Positions 40,863 to 49,282 of a stretch of 64,000 bases of DNA are shown here, piece by piece. This DNA comes from Actinomycetota bacterium (GTDB lineage Bacteria > Actinomycetota > Acidimicrobiia > Acidimicrobiales > Ilumatobacteraceae): NCBI GenBank assembly GCA_030645495.1, contig JAUSLV010000026.1, forward strand, positions 62,001 to 126,000. Direction: 5' to 3'. Within the stretch, counting starts at the first letter, position 1, and every line of letters begins with the position of its first letter. The notes under the pieces were generated by a model, which made no database searches, had not been told where the DNA came from, and saw only the letters and a program-made list of their open reading frames with translations. Made by a program: the position numbers and the translations under genes.

Positions 40863-41998
40863 TGGCCGGCACGATCAAGCACCTGCTGGTCACCAACGAC
40901 TTCCCGCCCAAGATCGGCGGCATCCAGTCGTTGTTGTGGGAGTGGTGGCGGCGCCTGCCGCCCGAGTCGTTCGCCGTGCTCACCAGCCCGTACGAGGGCA
41001 CCGACGAGTTCGACGCCGCGCAACCGTTCCTCATCCGCCGCACCAAGGAGCCGGTGCTGCTGCCGCACCCGTGGATGGTGCGCCGGATCAACGAGATGGC
41101 CAAGGACGTGGGCGCCGACCTGATCGTGCTCGACCCGGCCCTGCCACTGGGCCTGGTGGGCCCGTCGCTCGACCTGCCCTACGACGTGGTGCTGCACGGG
41201 GCTGAAGTCACCGTGCCCGGCCGGCTGCCGCTCAGCAAGCAGACGCTGGCCTACGTGCTACGCCGCGCCCGCCACATCGTGGCCGCGGGCGGTTACCCGG
41301 CGGCCGAGGGCGAGCACGCCGCCGGTCGGAAGCTGCCGATCACCGTGGTGCCGCCCGGTGTCGACACCGATCGATTCCAACCACTGTCGCCCGCCCAACG
41401 CCTGGAAGCACGCGCCCACTTCGACATCCCGGCCGACGCCGAACTGGTGGTAGGCATCAGCCGGCTGGTGCCGCGCAAGGGCTTCGACACCGCCATCCGC
41501 GCCGTCGCGCTGCTGGCCCGCAGCCGCCCCAACCTGGTGCTGGCGATCGCCGGTGGCGGCCGCGACGCCGAGCGGCTGGCCGATCTGGCAAAGACGTTGA
41601 ATGCACCGGTGCGCTTCCTTGGCCGCGTCAGCCATGACGACCTGCCTCGCCTGTACGGCTGCGCCGACGTGTACACGATGCTGTGCCGCAACCGCTGGGG
41701 CGGCCTGGAGCAGGAGGGCTTCGGCATCGTGTTCCTCGAGTCCGCAGCGTGCGGGGTGCCGCAAGTGGCCGGCGATTCCGGTGGGGCTGCCGAAGCCGTG
41801 GCCGACGGCGAGACCGGCCTGGTGGTGCGCCACCCCGACGACCCGCGCGACGTCGCCGCGGCCATCGAGCGGCTGCTCGACGACCCGGCGCTGGCCGCCC
41901 GCATGGGTGTGGCCGGGCGCGAGCGGGCAGTGCGCGAATTCTCCTACGACGTGCTGGCCCGGCGCCTGGGTGTCTCGCTCGGCGCCCTGGCAGAATGA
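40862..41998 (+). CDS. pimB: GT4 glycosyltransferase, PimB-type mannosyltransferase
   Basis: 378 residues of the GT-B fold. It opens LLVTNDFPPKIGGIQSLLWE, the typical beginning of actinobacterial PimB'. It has the GDP-sugar site GISRLVPRKGFDTAI, then CRNRWGGLEQEGFGIVFLE with the catalytic-site Glu residues, and the terminal SGGAAEAV loop. PimB' adds the second mannose to phosphatidylinositol monomannoside on the cytoplasmic face. Context supports the call: a small membrane protein, an SRPBCC protein and a ROK kinase follow in one direction. The exact acceptor is not provable here. Confidence 0.85.
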   Translation: MAGTIKHLLVTNDFPPKIGGIQSLLWEWWRRLPPESFAVLTSPYEGTDEFDAAQPFLIRRTKEPVLLPHPWMVRRINEMAKDVGADLIVLDPALPLGLVGPSLDLPYDVVLHGAEVTVPGRLPLSKQTLAYVLRRARHIVAAGGYPAAEGEHAAGRKLPITVVPPGVDTDRFQPLSPAQRLEARAHFDIPADAELVVGISRLVPRKGFDTAIRAVALLARSRPNLVLAIAGGGRDAERLADLAKTLNAPVRFLGRVSHDDLPRLYGCADVYTMLCRNRWGGLEQEGFGIVFLESAACGVPQVAGDSGGAAEAVADGETGLVVRHPDDPRDVAAAIERLLDDPALAARMGVAGRERAVREFSYDVLARRLGVSLGALAE

Positions 41999-42002
41999 CC
42001 TG

Positions 42003-42479
42003 GTGAACTCCCGCTTGGTGCGAGCCGATCTGTACGGAACCCTGGTCTTCGTCGTCGCGATGGCCCTGGCCGTCCCGTTCAAGTCCGATCGGTGGGCGCA
42101 GGTGCTGGCCGTCGTCGTGTCAGTGGTGCTGTTCGCCGCCGGAGTCGCCTCGTCGCTGTGGGCCTACGCGCAGGCGCTCGAACTCTCCCGAGTGCGCGAG
42201 GTGGGCGTCGCCAACCTGTTCCTGCTCACCGGCCCGACGGCACCGAAGTTCCTGAAACGACTGATGTCGGGGCTGCTGGCGACGCAGGTGGTCGTGGCCC
42301 TGGTGGCCGCCAGCATCGGTGTGTCGGGCCTGGAGCAGAGCCAGCTCAACGCACTGGCCTTCGGGGTTCTCGTACCGATGTTCGGGATTGGCATGAATGG
42401 GGCATGGGCCGCGAGGTACGGTTCATATGGGCCTCGGGTCGATCCGGCGTCCACACCGTCCAACGGCAAGATCGGGTAG
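42003..42479 (+). CDS. Small integral membrane protein
   Basis: 158 residues with four hydrophobic segments (~10-27, 33-55, 88-107, 115-135) and polar ends. No motif of a transporter or enzyme is seen. The start is GTG 42003, 4 bases after the pimB-like stop. The Gly/Met-rich last span (LVPMFGIGMNGAWAARYG) is its most distinct feature. Its place between the mannosyltransferase and SRPBCC genes suggests a role at the membrane in the same pathway, but that is inferred. Confidence 0.7.
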   Translation: MNSRLVRADLYGTLVFVVAMALAVPFKSDRWAQVLAVVVSVVLFAAGVASSLWAYAQALELSRVREVGVANLFLLTGPTAPKFLKRLMSGLLATQVVVALVAASIGVSGLEQSQLNALAFGVLVPMFGIGMNGAWAARYGSYGPRVDPASTPSNGKIG

Positions 42480-42488
42480 AACATCTCC

Positions 42489-42923
42489 ATGGCTGAATCG
42501 GCGTCCCAGACCATCACCATCGCTGCCGCGCCCGACAGGGTGTGGGCGATCGCCACCGATTTCGATCGCTACCCCGAGTGGGCCAAAGACGTCAAGGACG
42601 TCATCGTGCGCACCCGCGACGCAGACGGGCGGCCCACCGAGGTCGAGTTCCGCGCGTCGGCCCTCGGCCGCAGCACCCACTACACACTCGGCTACGACTA
42701 CGCGCAGGCCCCCGGCGTGCTGAAGTGGCGCATGCTGCGCGGCGACATCATGCGCACCATCGACGGTGCCTACAACTTCGCCCCTGCGGCCGATGGCGGC
42801 ACCGAGGTGCGCTACGACCTGGCGATCGAACTCGTGGTGCCGCTGCCCGGGTTCGTGAAGCGCCGCGCCGAAGTGCGCATCCTCAACACGGTTCGCGAGC
42901 TGAAGACCCGCGCCGAAGCATGA
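42489..42923 (+). CDS. SRPBCC family protein
   Basis: 144 residues of a START/Bet v1-like helix-grip fold, with AAPDRVWAIATDFDRYPEWA at the start and a C-terminal helix (VKRRAEVRILNTVRELKTRA). These bind hydrophobic ligands, sometimes lipids or polyketides. A homologue (Rv2185c type) also neighbours the pimB' gene of mycobacteria, so it may aid lipid handling there; no activity is known. ATGA overlap with the following ROK gene. Confidence 0.83.
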   Translation: MAESASQTITIAAAPDRVWAIATDFDRYPEWAKDVKDVIVRTRDADGRPTEVEFRASALGRSTHYTLGYDYAQAPGVLKWRMLRGDIMRTIDGAYNFAPAADGGTEVRYDLAIELVVPLPGFVKRRAEVRILNTVRELKTRAEA

Positions 42924-43876
42924 CCTCCGCGGGCGCATCGCTCGCGCCCGGTCGGCGGCGGATCGGGATCGATGTCGGCGGCACGAAGTGCCTGGGCGTC
43001 GTGCTCGACGAGCACGGCGCGGTGATCGACGAGCAACGTCGCGACACCCCCAAGGGCCCCGACGCGATCATCGACACCCTCGTCGAACTGGCCGGCTCGC
43101 TGGGCCAGGCCGACTCGGTGGGCGTGGGCGTGCCGGGCCTGGTGGCCCGCAACGGTGTGCTGCGCGCGGCCCCCAACCTGGTGGACATCAACGATTTCGA
43201 GGTGGGCGCGCTGCTCTTCGCCCGCTTGGGCATCGATGTGCAGGTCGACAACGACGCCACGTGTGCAGCCGTCGCCGAGTGGAAGCTGGGCGCCGCCCGC
43301 GGAGCCACCGAGTGCGTGATGGTGACCCTCGGCACCGGTGTGGGTGGGGGCATCGTGGCCGGCGGGCAACTGATCCGCGGGGCCAACGGGTTCACCGGTG
43401 AGATCGGCCACATGGTGGTCGACCCCGACGGCCCGCCCTGCCCGTGCGGCCGGCGGGGCTGTTGGGAGCGCTACGCCTCAGGTTCGGGCCTCGGCCGGCT
43501 GGCCCGCGAGGCCGCCGAGGGCAAGCGCCTGCAACGCGTGGTAGCACTGGCGGGTGGCGACGCCGAGCAAGTGCGCGGCGAGCATGTGCAGGCCGCCGCT
43601 CGCGAGGGCGATGCCGAGGCGCTGCAGGTGATCGACGACTTCGGCCGCTGGGTGGCGCTGGGGTTGGCGAACCTCACCAACGTGCTCGACCCGGCGTTGT
43701 TCGTGCTCGGCGGGGGCTTGGCCGCATCGTCCGATCTGTACCTCGGGCCGATCCAGTCCTGGTTCTCGCGGCTGCTGTACGCGCCACACCTACGGCCGCA
43801 CCCCGCGCTGGTGTTTGCTCAGTTGGGTACCCGCGCTGGTGCCGTGGGCGCCGCGCTGCTCGCCGACGTGCACTGA
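42920..43876 (+). CDS. ROK family kinase, probable glucokinase
   Basis: 318 residues. The first phosphate loop is IGIDVGGTKCLGVVL and the second VTLGTGVGGGIVAG. The ROK signature with its zinc-binding CPCGRRGCWE follows at ~175. The substrate His/Glu are in GEIGHMVVD. It should phosphorylate glucose with ATP or polyphosphate; the sugar is not certain from sequence. It overlaps the SRPBCC gene by 4 bases and ends before a hairpin at 43884-43904. A second ROK-like gene starts at the right edge of the window. Confidence 0.86.
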   Translation: MTSAGASLAPGRRRIGIDVGGTKCLGVVLDEHGAVIDEQRRDTPKGPDAIIDTLVELAGSLGQADSVGVGVPGLVARNGVLRAAPNLVDINDFEVGALLFARLGIDVQVDNDATCAAVAEWKLGAARGATECVMVTLGTGVGGGIVAGGQLIRGANGFTGEIGHMVVDPDGPPCPCGRRGCWERYASGSGLGRLAREAAEGKRLQRVVALAGGDAEQVRGEHVQAAAREGDAEALQVIDDFGRWVALGLANLTNVLDPALFVLGGGLAASSDLYLGPIQSWFSRLLYAPHLRPHPALVFAQLGTRAGAVGAALLADVH

Positions 43877-43883
43877 CACGTCA

Positions 43884-43904
43884 GCGCCAGCGACTCGCTG
43901 GTGC
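43884..43904 (+). terminator. Hairpin after the ROK kinase gene
   Basis: A 9-bp stem (43884-43892 with 43896-43904, one G-U pair) with a 3-base loop, 8 bases after the stop codon. No U-run. It may end the operon that starts upstream of queG. Confidence 0.45.
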
Positions 43905-43916
43905 CATGCTCAGGGG

Positions 43917-44528
43917 ATGGAACTCCAGGGAATCAAGGCCGACCTCCATCGCTACCTGCAGGCGGGGCGCGAGGCGCTGTTGTGGAAGCTGGAGGGGTTG
44001 TCGGAGTACGACGTGCGCCGCCCGATGACCCCCACCGGCACCAACCTGCTGGGCGTCGTGAAACACGTCGCCAGCGTGGAATCGGGCTATCTCGGCGACT
44101 GCTTCGGCCGCCCGTTCGGCGAGCCGCTGCCCTGGTTCGCCGAAGACGCCGAGCCAAACGCAGATCTGTGGGTGACGCCGGGTGAGTCACGCGCCGGCAT
44201 CATCGCGATGTACCACCGGGTGTGGGTGCACAGCGACGCCACGATCGCGGCGCTCGACCTCGAGGCAGTGGGTCACGTGCCGTGGTGGCCCGAGGGCCGC
44301 AGCCAGGTGACGCTGCATCAGTTGCTGATCCACATGATCGCCGAGACGCACCGCCACGCCGGCCAGATGGACATCGTGCGCGAGAGCATCGACGGTGCGG
44401 CCGGGTTGCGCGCGGAGAACGACAACCTGAACAGCGGCGACAGCGAGGACAGCGACGCCTGGTGGGCGGCCTACCGGGCTCGGTTGGAGGACGCCGCCCG
44501 CGCAGCCGACGCGGCGGGCAAGGGCTGA
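43917..44528 (+). CDS. DinB-like four-helix protein (DUF664 type)
   Basis: 203 residues. It has the metal-site pattern of the DinB superfamily: a His in VKHVASVESGYL (~residue 45), and His residues in the later LLIHMIAETHRHAGQMDI (~140-155). The N-terminal helix is LHRYLQAGREALLWKLEGL. Relatives include bacillithiol or mycothiol S-transferases and proteins with unknown function. ATG 43917 has CAGGGG upstream. It is convergent with the exported protease gene and unrelated to DNA polymerase IV (also named DinB) at 57.5 kb. Confidence 0.82.
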   Translation: MELQGIKADLHRYLQAGREALLWKLEGLSEYDVRRPMTPTGTNLLGVVKHVASVESGYLGDCFGRPFGEPLPWFAEDAEPNADLWVTPGESRAGIIAMYHRVWVHSDATIAALDLEAVGHVPWWPEGRSQVTLHQLLIHMIAETHRHAGQMDIVRESIDGAAGLRAENDNLNSGDSEDSDAWWAAYRARLEDAARAADAAGKG

Positions 44529-44538
44529 GCCGGCGGGC

Positions 44539-45240
44539 TCAGGGCCAGCAGGCGCCGGTGTCGACGGCCTCGTCGTTGTCGGCGGCCAGCAACGGTGCCG
44601 CCTCGCTGATGTCGACTGCCCACGCCCGTTCGCGATTGTCGGCGCTGCGGGCGAACATCAGCGCGGTGGCCACACCGTCGGCCACCAGCACCGAACCCGA
44701 GTCGCCCTCGGCGACCTCGGCCTGCAGCTCGTAGCCGTGGCGGTGCGCCGGCCCGTCGTCGGCGTAACCGGGCACCTGGATGTCGCCGTACCTCAGCACT
44801 CGGAACGGCAGCGCCACCGCCTCGCCCTCGCGGTACACCACGAACTCGCCGGTGGCCCGCCGGGGCATCCGCCCGGTGGCGAGCGGTGCGGTGGGTTCCT
44901 CCACATCGAGGATCGCGAGGTCGGCCGCGCGATCGATGCCGGTCACCTTGGCCGCCACCCGCCGACCATCGGCCAGCACCACCTCCACCGACGTCGAGCC
45001 GGCCACCACGTGCGCCACCGTGATCACCCGCTCGCGAGCGATGAACGAGCCCGCGCCGGCGGCGCCGCTGGCGGAACAGCCCAGTGCCTCCACGCGCACC
45101 GCTGCGGCCAGCGCGTCGCGCTGCGTGTGCACGCTCTGCGTGGGCCCATGCCCGTCGTCGTCGTGGTCGCCACCCGAGCACCCAACCACGAACGCGACAA
45201 CGACCAGTGCCAACGCGATGGTGTGTCGGCAGCGCGTCAT
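44539..45240 (-). CDS. Trypsin-like serine protease, lipoprotein
   Basis: 233 residues. The N-terminal signal ends in the lipobox VVGCSGG (~Cys 21). The chymotrypsin-fold triad is visible: His in ITVAHVV (~76), Asp in DRAADLAIL (~103) and the nucleophile Ser in AEGDSGSVL (~180). A Cys pair (LGCSA, GACWP) may link the ends. It should act outside the membrane; substrate unknown. The ATG at 45240 is the only start giving the signal peptide. It lies 14 bases after the pyrophosphatase stop, so both may be one transcript. Confidence 0.86.
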   Translation of the reverse strand: MTRCRHTIALALVVVAFVVGCSGGDHDDDGHGPTQSVHTQRDALAAAVRVEALGCSASGAAGAGSFIARERVITVAHVVAGSTSVEVVLADGRRVAAKVTGIDRAADLAILDVEEPTAPLATGRMPRRATGEFVVYREGEAVALPFRVLRYGDIQVPGYADDGPAHRHGYELQAEVAEGDSGSVLVADGVATALMFARSADNRERAWAVDISEAAPLLAADNDEAVDTGACWP

Positions 45241-45254
45241 GTGCGTGGGGCCCG

Positions 45255-45758
45255 TCAGCGGGGCTTGTAGTTCGCCCGGCTCTGACGGATCTCTTCCCAT
45301 GCCGCTTCGCGGCCAGCGAGGCCCGCGGTGCTGGAGGTCTTTCCGGGTTCGAGGGCCTTGTACACCTCGAAGAAGTGCTGGATCTCCTCCACCAGTTGCG
45401 GGGTGAGGTCGGGCAGGTCGTGCACATCCTGCCAGCGCGGCTCCTTCGGCGGCACGCAGATCAACTTGGCGTCCTCGCCGGCCTCGTCGTGCATGTACAG
45501 CACGCCCACCGGCCGGGCCTGCACCCAGATGCCCGGGTACACCGGGTCTTCCAGCAGCACCAGCGCATCGAGCGGATCGCCGTCGCCGCTGAGGGTCTCG
45601 GGCACGAAACCGTAGTCGGCCGGGTAGGTGGTGGCGGTGAACAGGCGGCGGTCGAGGAACACCCGGCCGGTTTCGTGATCGATCTCGTACTTGTTGCGGC
45701 TGCCACGGGGGATCTCGATGACGACCTGGATGCAGTCGGGGGGGAGTTCAAACGACAT
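45255..45758 (-). CDS. ppa: Inorganic pyrophosphatase (family I)
   Basis: 167 residues, the normal bacterial length. Signature blocks are EIPRGSRNKYE, YPADYGFVP and the metal-binding GDGDPLDALVL. It hydrolyses pyrophosphate released by biosynthesis. ATG 45758 (MSFELPP) is the start; a longer frame adds a low-likelihood Cys-rich leader. The 128-base gap to the divergent ACT-domain gene carries three 17-bp tandem repeats. Confidence 0.96.
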   Translation of the reverse strand: MSFELPPDCIQVVIEIPRGSRNKYEIDHETGRVFLDRRLFTATTYPADYGFVPETLSGDGDPLDALVLLEDPVYPGIWVQARPVGVLYMHDEAGEDAKLICVPPKEPRWQDVHDLPDLTPQLVEEIQHFFEVYKALEPGKTSSTAGLAGREAAWEEIRQSRANYKPR

Positions 45759-45788
45759 GTCGCGATGCTCGCACAGTCCGGCCCCGCA

Positions 45789-45839
45789 GTTCACACAGGT
45801 GGAGCGTTCACACAGGCGACGAGTTCACACAGGCGTCAC
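45789..45839. repeat. Three 17-bp tandem repeats between ppa and the ACT-domain gene
   Basis: GTTCACACAGG starts at 45789, 45806 and 45823, spaced exactly 17 bases; the last 6 bases of each unit vary (TGGAGC, CGACGA, CGTCAC). The array lies 31 bases upstream of ppa and 47 bases upstream of the GTG at 45886. Iterated, phased copies in a divergent promoter region suggest cooperative protein binding. Confidence 0.85.
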
Positions 45840-45885
45840 AGCGCCGAGATACGTCGTACGCACCCCGTCGGTAGCGTCGTGCCCC

Positions 45886-46524
45886 GTGGAGACCTTCGTC
45901 GTACGTGTCTGGCTGCCCGACCGACCGGGTGCCTTGGGCCAGGTGGCCAGCCGTATCGGCTCGGTGCACGGCGACGTCGTGGGCATCGACATCCTCGAGC
46001 GGGGTGGCGGCAGCGCCATCGACGAACTCACCGTGTCGCTGCCGGATGCGTCGCTCGTGGATCTGCTGGTGGCCGAGATCCGCCAGGTGGACGGCGTGGC
46101 CGTGGAAGACGTGCGCCAGGTGCCCAACGACCGGCCCGACGGCGGCATGGCCGCGCTCGCCACTGCCGCCGCGTTGGTGGCGGCACCCGCTGGCGAGCGG
46201 CTCGACACCGCCTGTCGCGAACTGCGCCGCCTGCTCGACGCCGACTGGGCCGTGGCAATGTGCCTCGACGGGCCGGCCGCGGCCGCGCACGACGGCGCAG
46301 TGCCCGAGATCGAATGGCTGGCCGCGTTCCTCGCCGGCAGCAGCCATTTGGGCGACGAGGCCCCGCCGGCCGACGGCCAGCACACCCCCGGCGACCTGGT
46401 GTGGACCCGCGTGGCCCGCCACGGTGTGGCCCTCGCGTGTGGTCGCGCCGGGCGCGTGTTCCACGCTCGCGAGCGCGAGGAGTTCCGCATGCTGGGCGGC
46501 ATCGTCGACTCGCTGGCCGGTTAA
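45886..46524 (+). CDS. ACT-domain protein
   Basis: 212 residues. The N-terminal ~75 residues are an ACT domain (VVRVWLPDRPGALGQVASRIGS), a ligand-binding module usually controlling amino-acid metabolism. The rest (~80-212) is a helical and beta domain with no catalytic motif; its pattern slightly recalls GAF-type folds (CGRAGRVFHAREREEFRML). GTG 45886 follows a TAGCGT box at 8 bases. It is divergent from ppa across the 17-bp repeats and precedes the aminotransferase gene, which fits an amino-acid sensing role. Confidence 0.72.
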   Translation: METFVVRVWLPDRPGALGQVASRIGSVHGDVVGIDILERGGGSAIDELTVSLPDASLVDLLVAEIRQVDGVAVEDVRQVPNDRPDGGMAALATAAALVAAPAGERLDTACRELRRLLDADWAVAMCLDGPAAAAHDGAVPEIEWLAAFLAGSSHLGDEAPPADGQHTPGDLVWTRVARHGVALACGRAGRVFHAREREEFRMLGGIVDSLAG

Positions 46525-46586
46525 TGAATCGCTGACGCCACGCCCGCGCTCATATCCTGACCTGGTCCCGACTCCTGAGGAGACCA

Positions 46587-47810
46587 GTGAAGCCCGTCGC
46601 GAAGTCCACCAAGCTCGCCAACGTCTGTTACGACATCCGCGGACCGGTGCTCGACCGCGCAAAGCAGATGGAGGAGGAGGGGCAGCAGATCATCAAGCTG
46701 AACATCGGCAATCTCGCCGTGTTCGGCTTCAACCCGCCCGACGAGATCGTGCAGGACATGATCCGCAACCTGCCCAACACGGCCGGGTACACCGATAGCA
46801 AGGGCCTCTTCGCCCCGCGCAAGTCGGTGGTGCACTACACGCAGGAGAAGAAGATCGCCGGCGTCGCGGTCGACGACGTGTACCTCGGCAACGGCGCGTC
46901 CGAGTTGATCATGATGTCGCTCAACGCGCTGCTCGACGACGGCGACGAGGTGCTGGTGCCGGCGCCCGACTACCCGCTGTGGACGGCCGCCGTGTCGCTG
47001 TCGGGTGGCCGCCCGGTGCACTACCTGTGCGACGAGCAGGCCGACTGGAACCCCGACCTCGACGACATTCGCAAGAACGTCACCGATCGCACCAAGGCGA
47101 TCGTGATCATCAACCCCAACAACCCCACGGGCGCGCTGTACCCCGACGACGTGCTGCGCGAGATCATCCAGATCGCCCGCGAGCACGAGTTGATCGTGTT
47201 CGCCGACGAGATCTACGACAAGACGCTGTACGACGGCAACACCCACACCAGCATCGCCTCGCTGGCCGACGACCTGCTGTTCGTCACGTTCAACGGCCTC
47301 TCCAAGAACTACCGGGCCTGCGGCTATCGCGCCGGCTGGATGATCGTGTCGGGCGAGAAGCGCCACGCGAAGGACTACATCGAGGGCCTCGACATGCTGG
47401 CCTCCACCCGGCTGTGCTCGAACACGCCCGGGCAGCTGGCGATCCAGACCGCGCTCGGTGGCTACCAGAGCATCCAGGATCTCGTCGGCCCCGGTGGCCG
47501 TTTGCTGCGCCAGCGCGACATCGCCTACGACGCGCTCAGCCAGATCCCGGGCGTGTCGGTGGTGAAGCCCAAAGCCGCGCTGTACATGTTCCCCCGGCTC
47601 GATCCGGCCGTGTACCCGATCACCGACGACCAGCAGTTCGCCTACGAGCTACTGGCCGAGGAGAAGCTGCTGATCGTGCAGGGCACCGGATTCAACTGGC
47701 CCACGCCCGACCACTTCCGCCTGGTGTTCCTGCCCAACACCGACGACCTGCACGAGGCCCTGGTGCGCATCGAACGCTTCCTCGGCAACTACCGCAAGCG
47801 CCACGCCTGA
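46587..47810 (+). CDS. alaA: Alanine-type aminotransferase (class I)
   Basis: 407 residues, PLP-dependent fold type I. The PLP Lys is in FNGLSKNYRACGYRAGW, with the upstream NPNNPTGALY and FADEIYDKTLYDG blocks and the C-terminal substrate Arg in HFRLVFLP. The overall sequence pattern matches AlaA (glutamate-pyruvate aminotransferase). GTG 46587 has GAGGAG upstream; TATCCT at 46553-46558 is the probable -10. It ends before a convergent hairpin at 47917. Confidence 0.9.
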   Translation: MKPVAKSTKLANVCYDIRGPVLDRAKQMEEEGQQIIKLNIGNLAVFGFNPPDEIVQDMIRNLPNTAGYTDSKGLFAPRKSVVHYTQEKKIAGVAVDDVYLGNGASELIMMSLNALLDDGDEVLVPAPDYPLWTAAVSLSGGRPVHYLCDEQADWNPDLDDIRKNVTDRTKAIVIINPNNPTGALYPDDVLREIIQIAREHELIVFADEIYDKTLYDGNTHTSIASLADDLLFVTFNGLSKNYRACGYRAGWMIVSGEKRHAKDYIEGLDMLASTRLCSNTPGQLAIQTALGGYQSIQDLVGPGGRLLRQRDIAYDALSQIPGVSVVKPKAALYMFPRLDPAVYPITDDQQFAYELLAEEKLLIVQGTGFNWPTPDHFRLVFLPNTDDLHEALVRIERFLGNYRKRHA

Positions 47811-47916
47811 CGTTCTCGTCTCTCGCTCGCTGCGCTCGCTCCGTTCCTCGAATTTGTTGGACGGCCTTCGGCCGACCCAGCTGCTGTGGGCCTCACGGAA
47901 ACCGTGTCGGCCCACG

Positions 47917-47947
47917 GTGGAGGGGGATCGCGGAGCGCCCCCTCCAC
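47917..47947. terminator. Bidirectional hairpin between alaA and the CoA transferase
   Basis: A perfect 10-bp GC-rich stem (47917-47926 with 47938-47947) around 11 bases, in the 155-base convergent gap. The same gap also has a GCTCGC-rich simple stretch at 47821-47842 and shows nothing else. Confidence 0.65.
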
Positions 47948-47965
47948 ACCACCCCCAACGCGGGG

Positions 47966-49282
47966 CTAGATGAACCCGAGGCGGGTGGCTTCGGAGGTGA
48001 GGAAGTCGCGGTGGTCGGGGTGGCTGATCGCGATCAGCGCCTTCGTGCGTTCGCGAACCGTCTTGGAGCGCAGCTCGGCGACGCCGTACTCGGTGACCAC
48101 CTTGTCGACGGTGTTCTTCGACAACGTGGTGACCTCGCCGGGCGGGAACTGCGGCACGATGCGGCTGACGCCGCCGTGCTTGGCCGTGGAGTGCAGCACG
48201 ATGAAACCCTGGCCACCCTCGGAGTACATCGCGCCGCGGGCGAAGTCGACCTGGCCGCCCGACGACGAGTAGTACCTGCCGTTGAGTGTTTCGGACGCGC
48301 ACTGGCCGAGGAAGTCGACGGAGAGCGTGGCGTTGATCGACACGAAGTTGCGCTCGCGCGACAGCAGGCGCGGATCGTTCACGTAGCGGGCGCTCCACAG
48401 TTCCACAGCGGTGTTCTCGTGCAGGAAGTCGTACAACCGCTGCGTGCCGAGCGCGAACGTGCCCACCACCTTGGTGCGGTTGTGCAGCTTGCGTACCCCG
48501 TTGACCACGCCCTTCTCGACGAGATCGACCAAGCCGTCACTGAGCAGCTCGGTGTGCACGCCGAGGTCGCGGTGGTGCTCGAGTGCCGTCATGATCGCGT
48601 TGGGGATCGCGCCGATACCGGTTTGCAGGCACGCCCCGTCGGGGATGCGGTCGGCGACGAAGCCGGCGATTGTGTGGTCGTTGGCGTCCATCGCCGGTGG
48701 CTGTGCTTCGTCGAGCTGGCGTTCGTTGACGACCCAGCCCTCCACCTGGCTGGCGTGGATCTGGTTGCGTCCGAACGTGCGCGGCATCCGCGGGTTGACT
48801 TCGAGGAAGAACCGCGCCCGGCCGATGAAGCTGCTGGTGTAGTCGGCGTTCACCCCCAGGCTGAAGTAGCCGTGGCGGTCGGGAGGCGAGGCGGTGGCGA
48901 TCACCAGCGGGTCGTTGGTGCGACGCGAGATGTGGCCGTACACCTCGCTGAAGTGATTGGGCACCAGCTCGACGGTGCCCGCCAGGTAGCAGGGGCGGGT
49001 GACGTGCGAGAGGAAGTAGGCGATGTGGCGCAGCTGCTCGGGGAATGCACCGTGCAGGTAGCGCCGGTCGTGCAGCGCATGCATCTGGTGCACGGTGATG
49101 CCCTGGATGTCGCCGCGCTCGGCGGCGGCCTCGATCGCGTCCATCAGCGCCACCGGCTCGCCGACGCCCAGCGGCACCACGAGATCGCTGCTGTTGCGGA
49201 TGTGTTCGAGAACAGCCTCGGCAGTGGCCGAGGGGGTGAGGTGCGGCGGGTGGTTCAGTGCATGATCCAGTCTCGGGAGCAC
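47966..49282 (-). CDS. Acetyl-CoA hydrolase/transferase family protein
   Basis: 438 residues of the same family as the gene at 16.1-17.4 kb: SDLVVPLGVGEPVAL at the start, LQTGIGAIPNAI in the middle, and the catalytic Glu loop VVTEYGVAELRSKT. It differs enough to have another substrate. No ATG lies near the expected start. The likely start is GTG 49282, inside the end of glpK (28-base overlap), which implies translation coupled to glpK. Its position behind glpK suggests use in carbon-overflow or short-chain acid metabolism, but this is not shown. Confidence 0.82.
   Translation of the reverse strand: MLPRLDHALNHPPHLTPSATAEAVLEHIRNSSDLVVPLGVGEPVALMDAIEAAAERGDIQGITVHQMHALHDRRYLHGAFPEQLRHIAYFLSHVTRPCYLAGTVELVPNHFSEVYGHISRRTNDPLVIATASPPDRHGYFSLGVNADYTSSFIGRARFFLEVNPRMPRTFGRNQIHASQVEGWVVNERQLDEAQPPAMDANDHTIAGFVADRIPDGACLQTGIGAIPNAIMTALEHHRDLGVHTELLSDGLVDLVEKGVVNGVRKLHNRTKVVGTFALGTQRLYDFLHENTAVELWSARYVNDPRLLSRERNFVSINATLSVDFLGQCASETLNGRYYSSSGGQVDFARGAMYSEGGQGFIVLHSTAKHGGVSRIVPQFPPGEVTTLSKNTVDKVVTEYGVAELRSKTVRERTKALIAISHPDHRDFLTSEATRLGFI

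Noticed and set aside
45789-45839. CRISPR array
   Set aside because: Only three 17-bp units with 6-base variable ends and no cas genes; it is a promoter-type tandem repeat.
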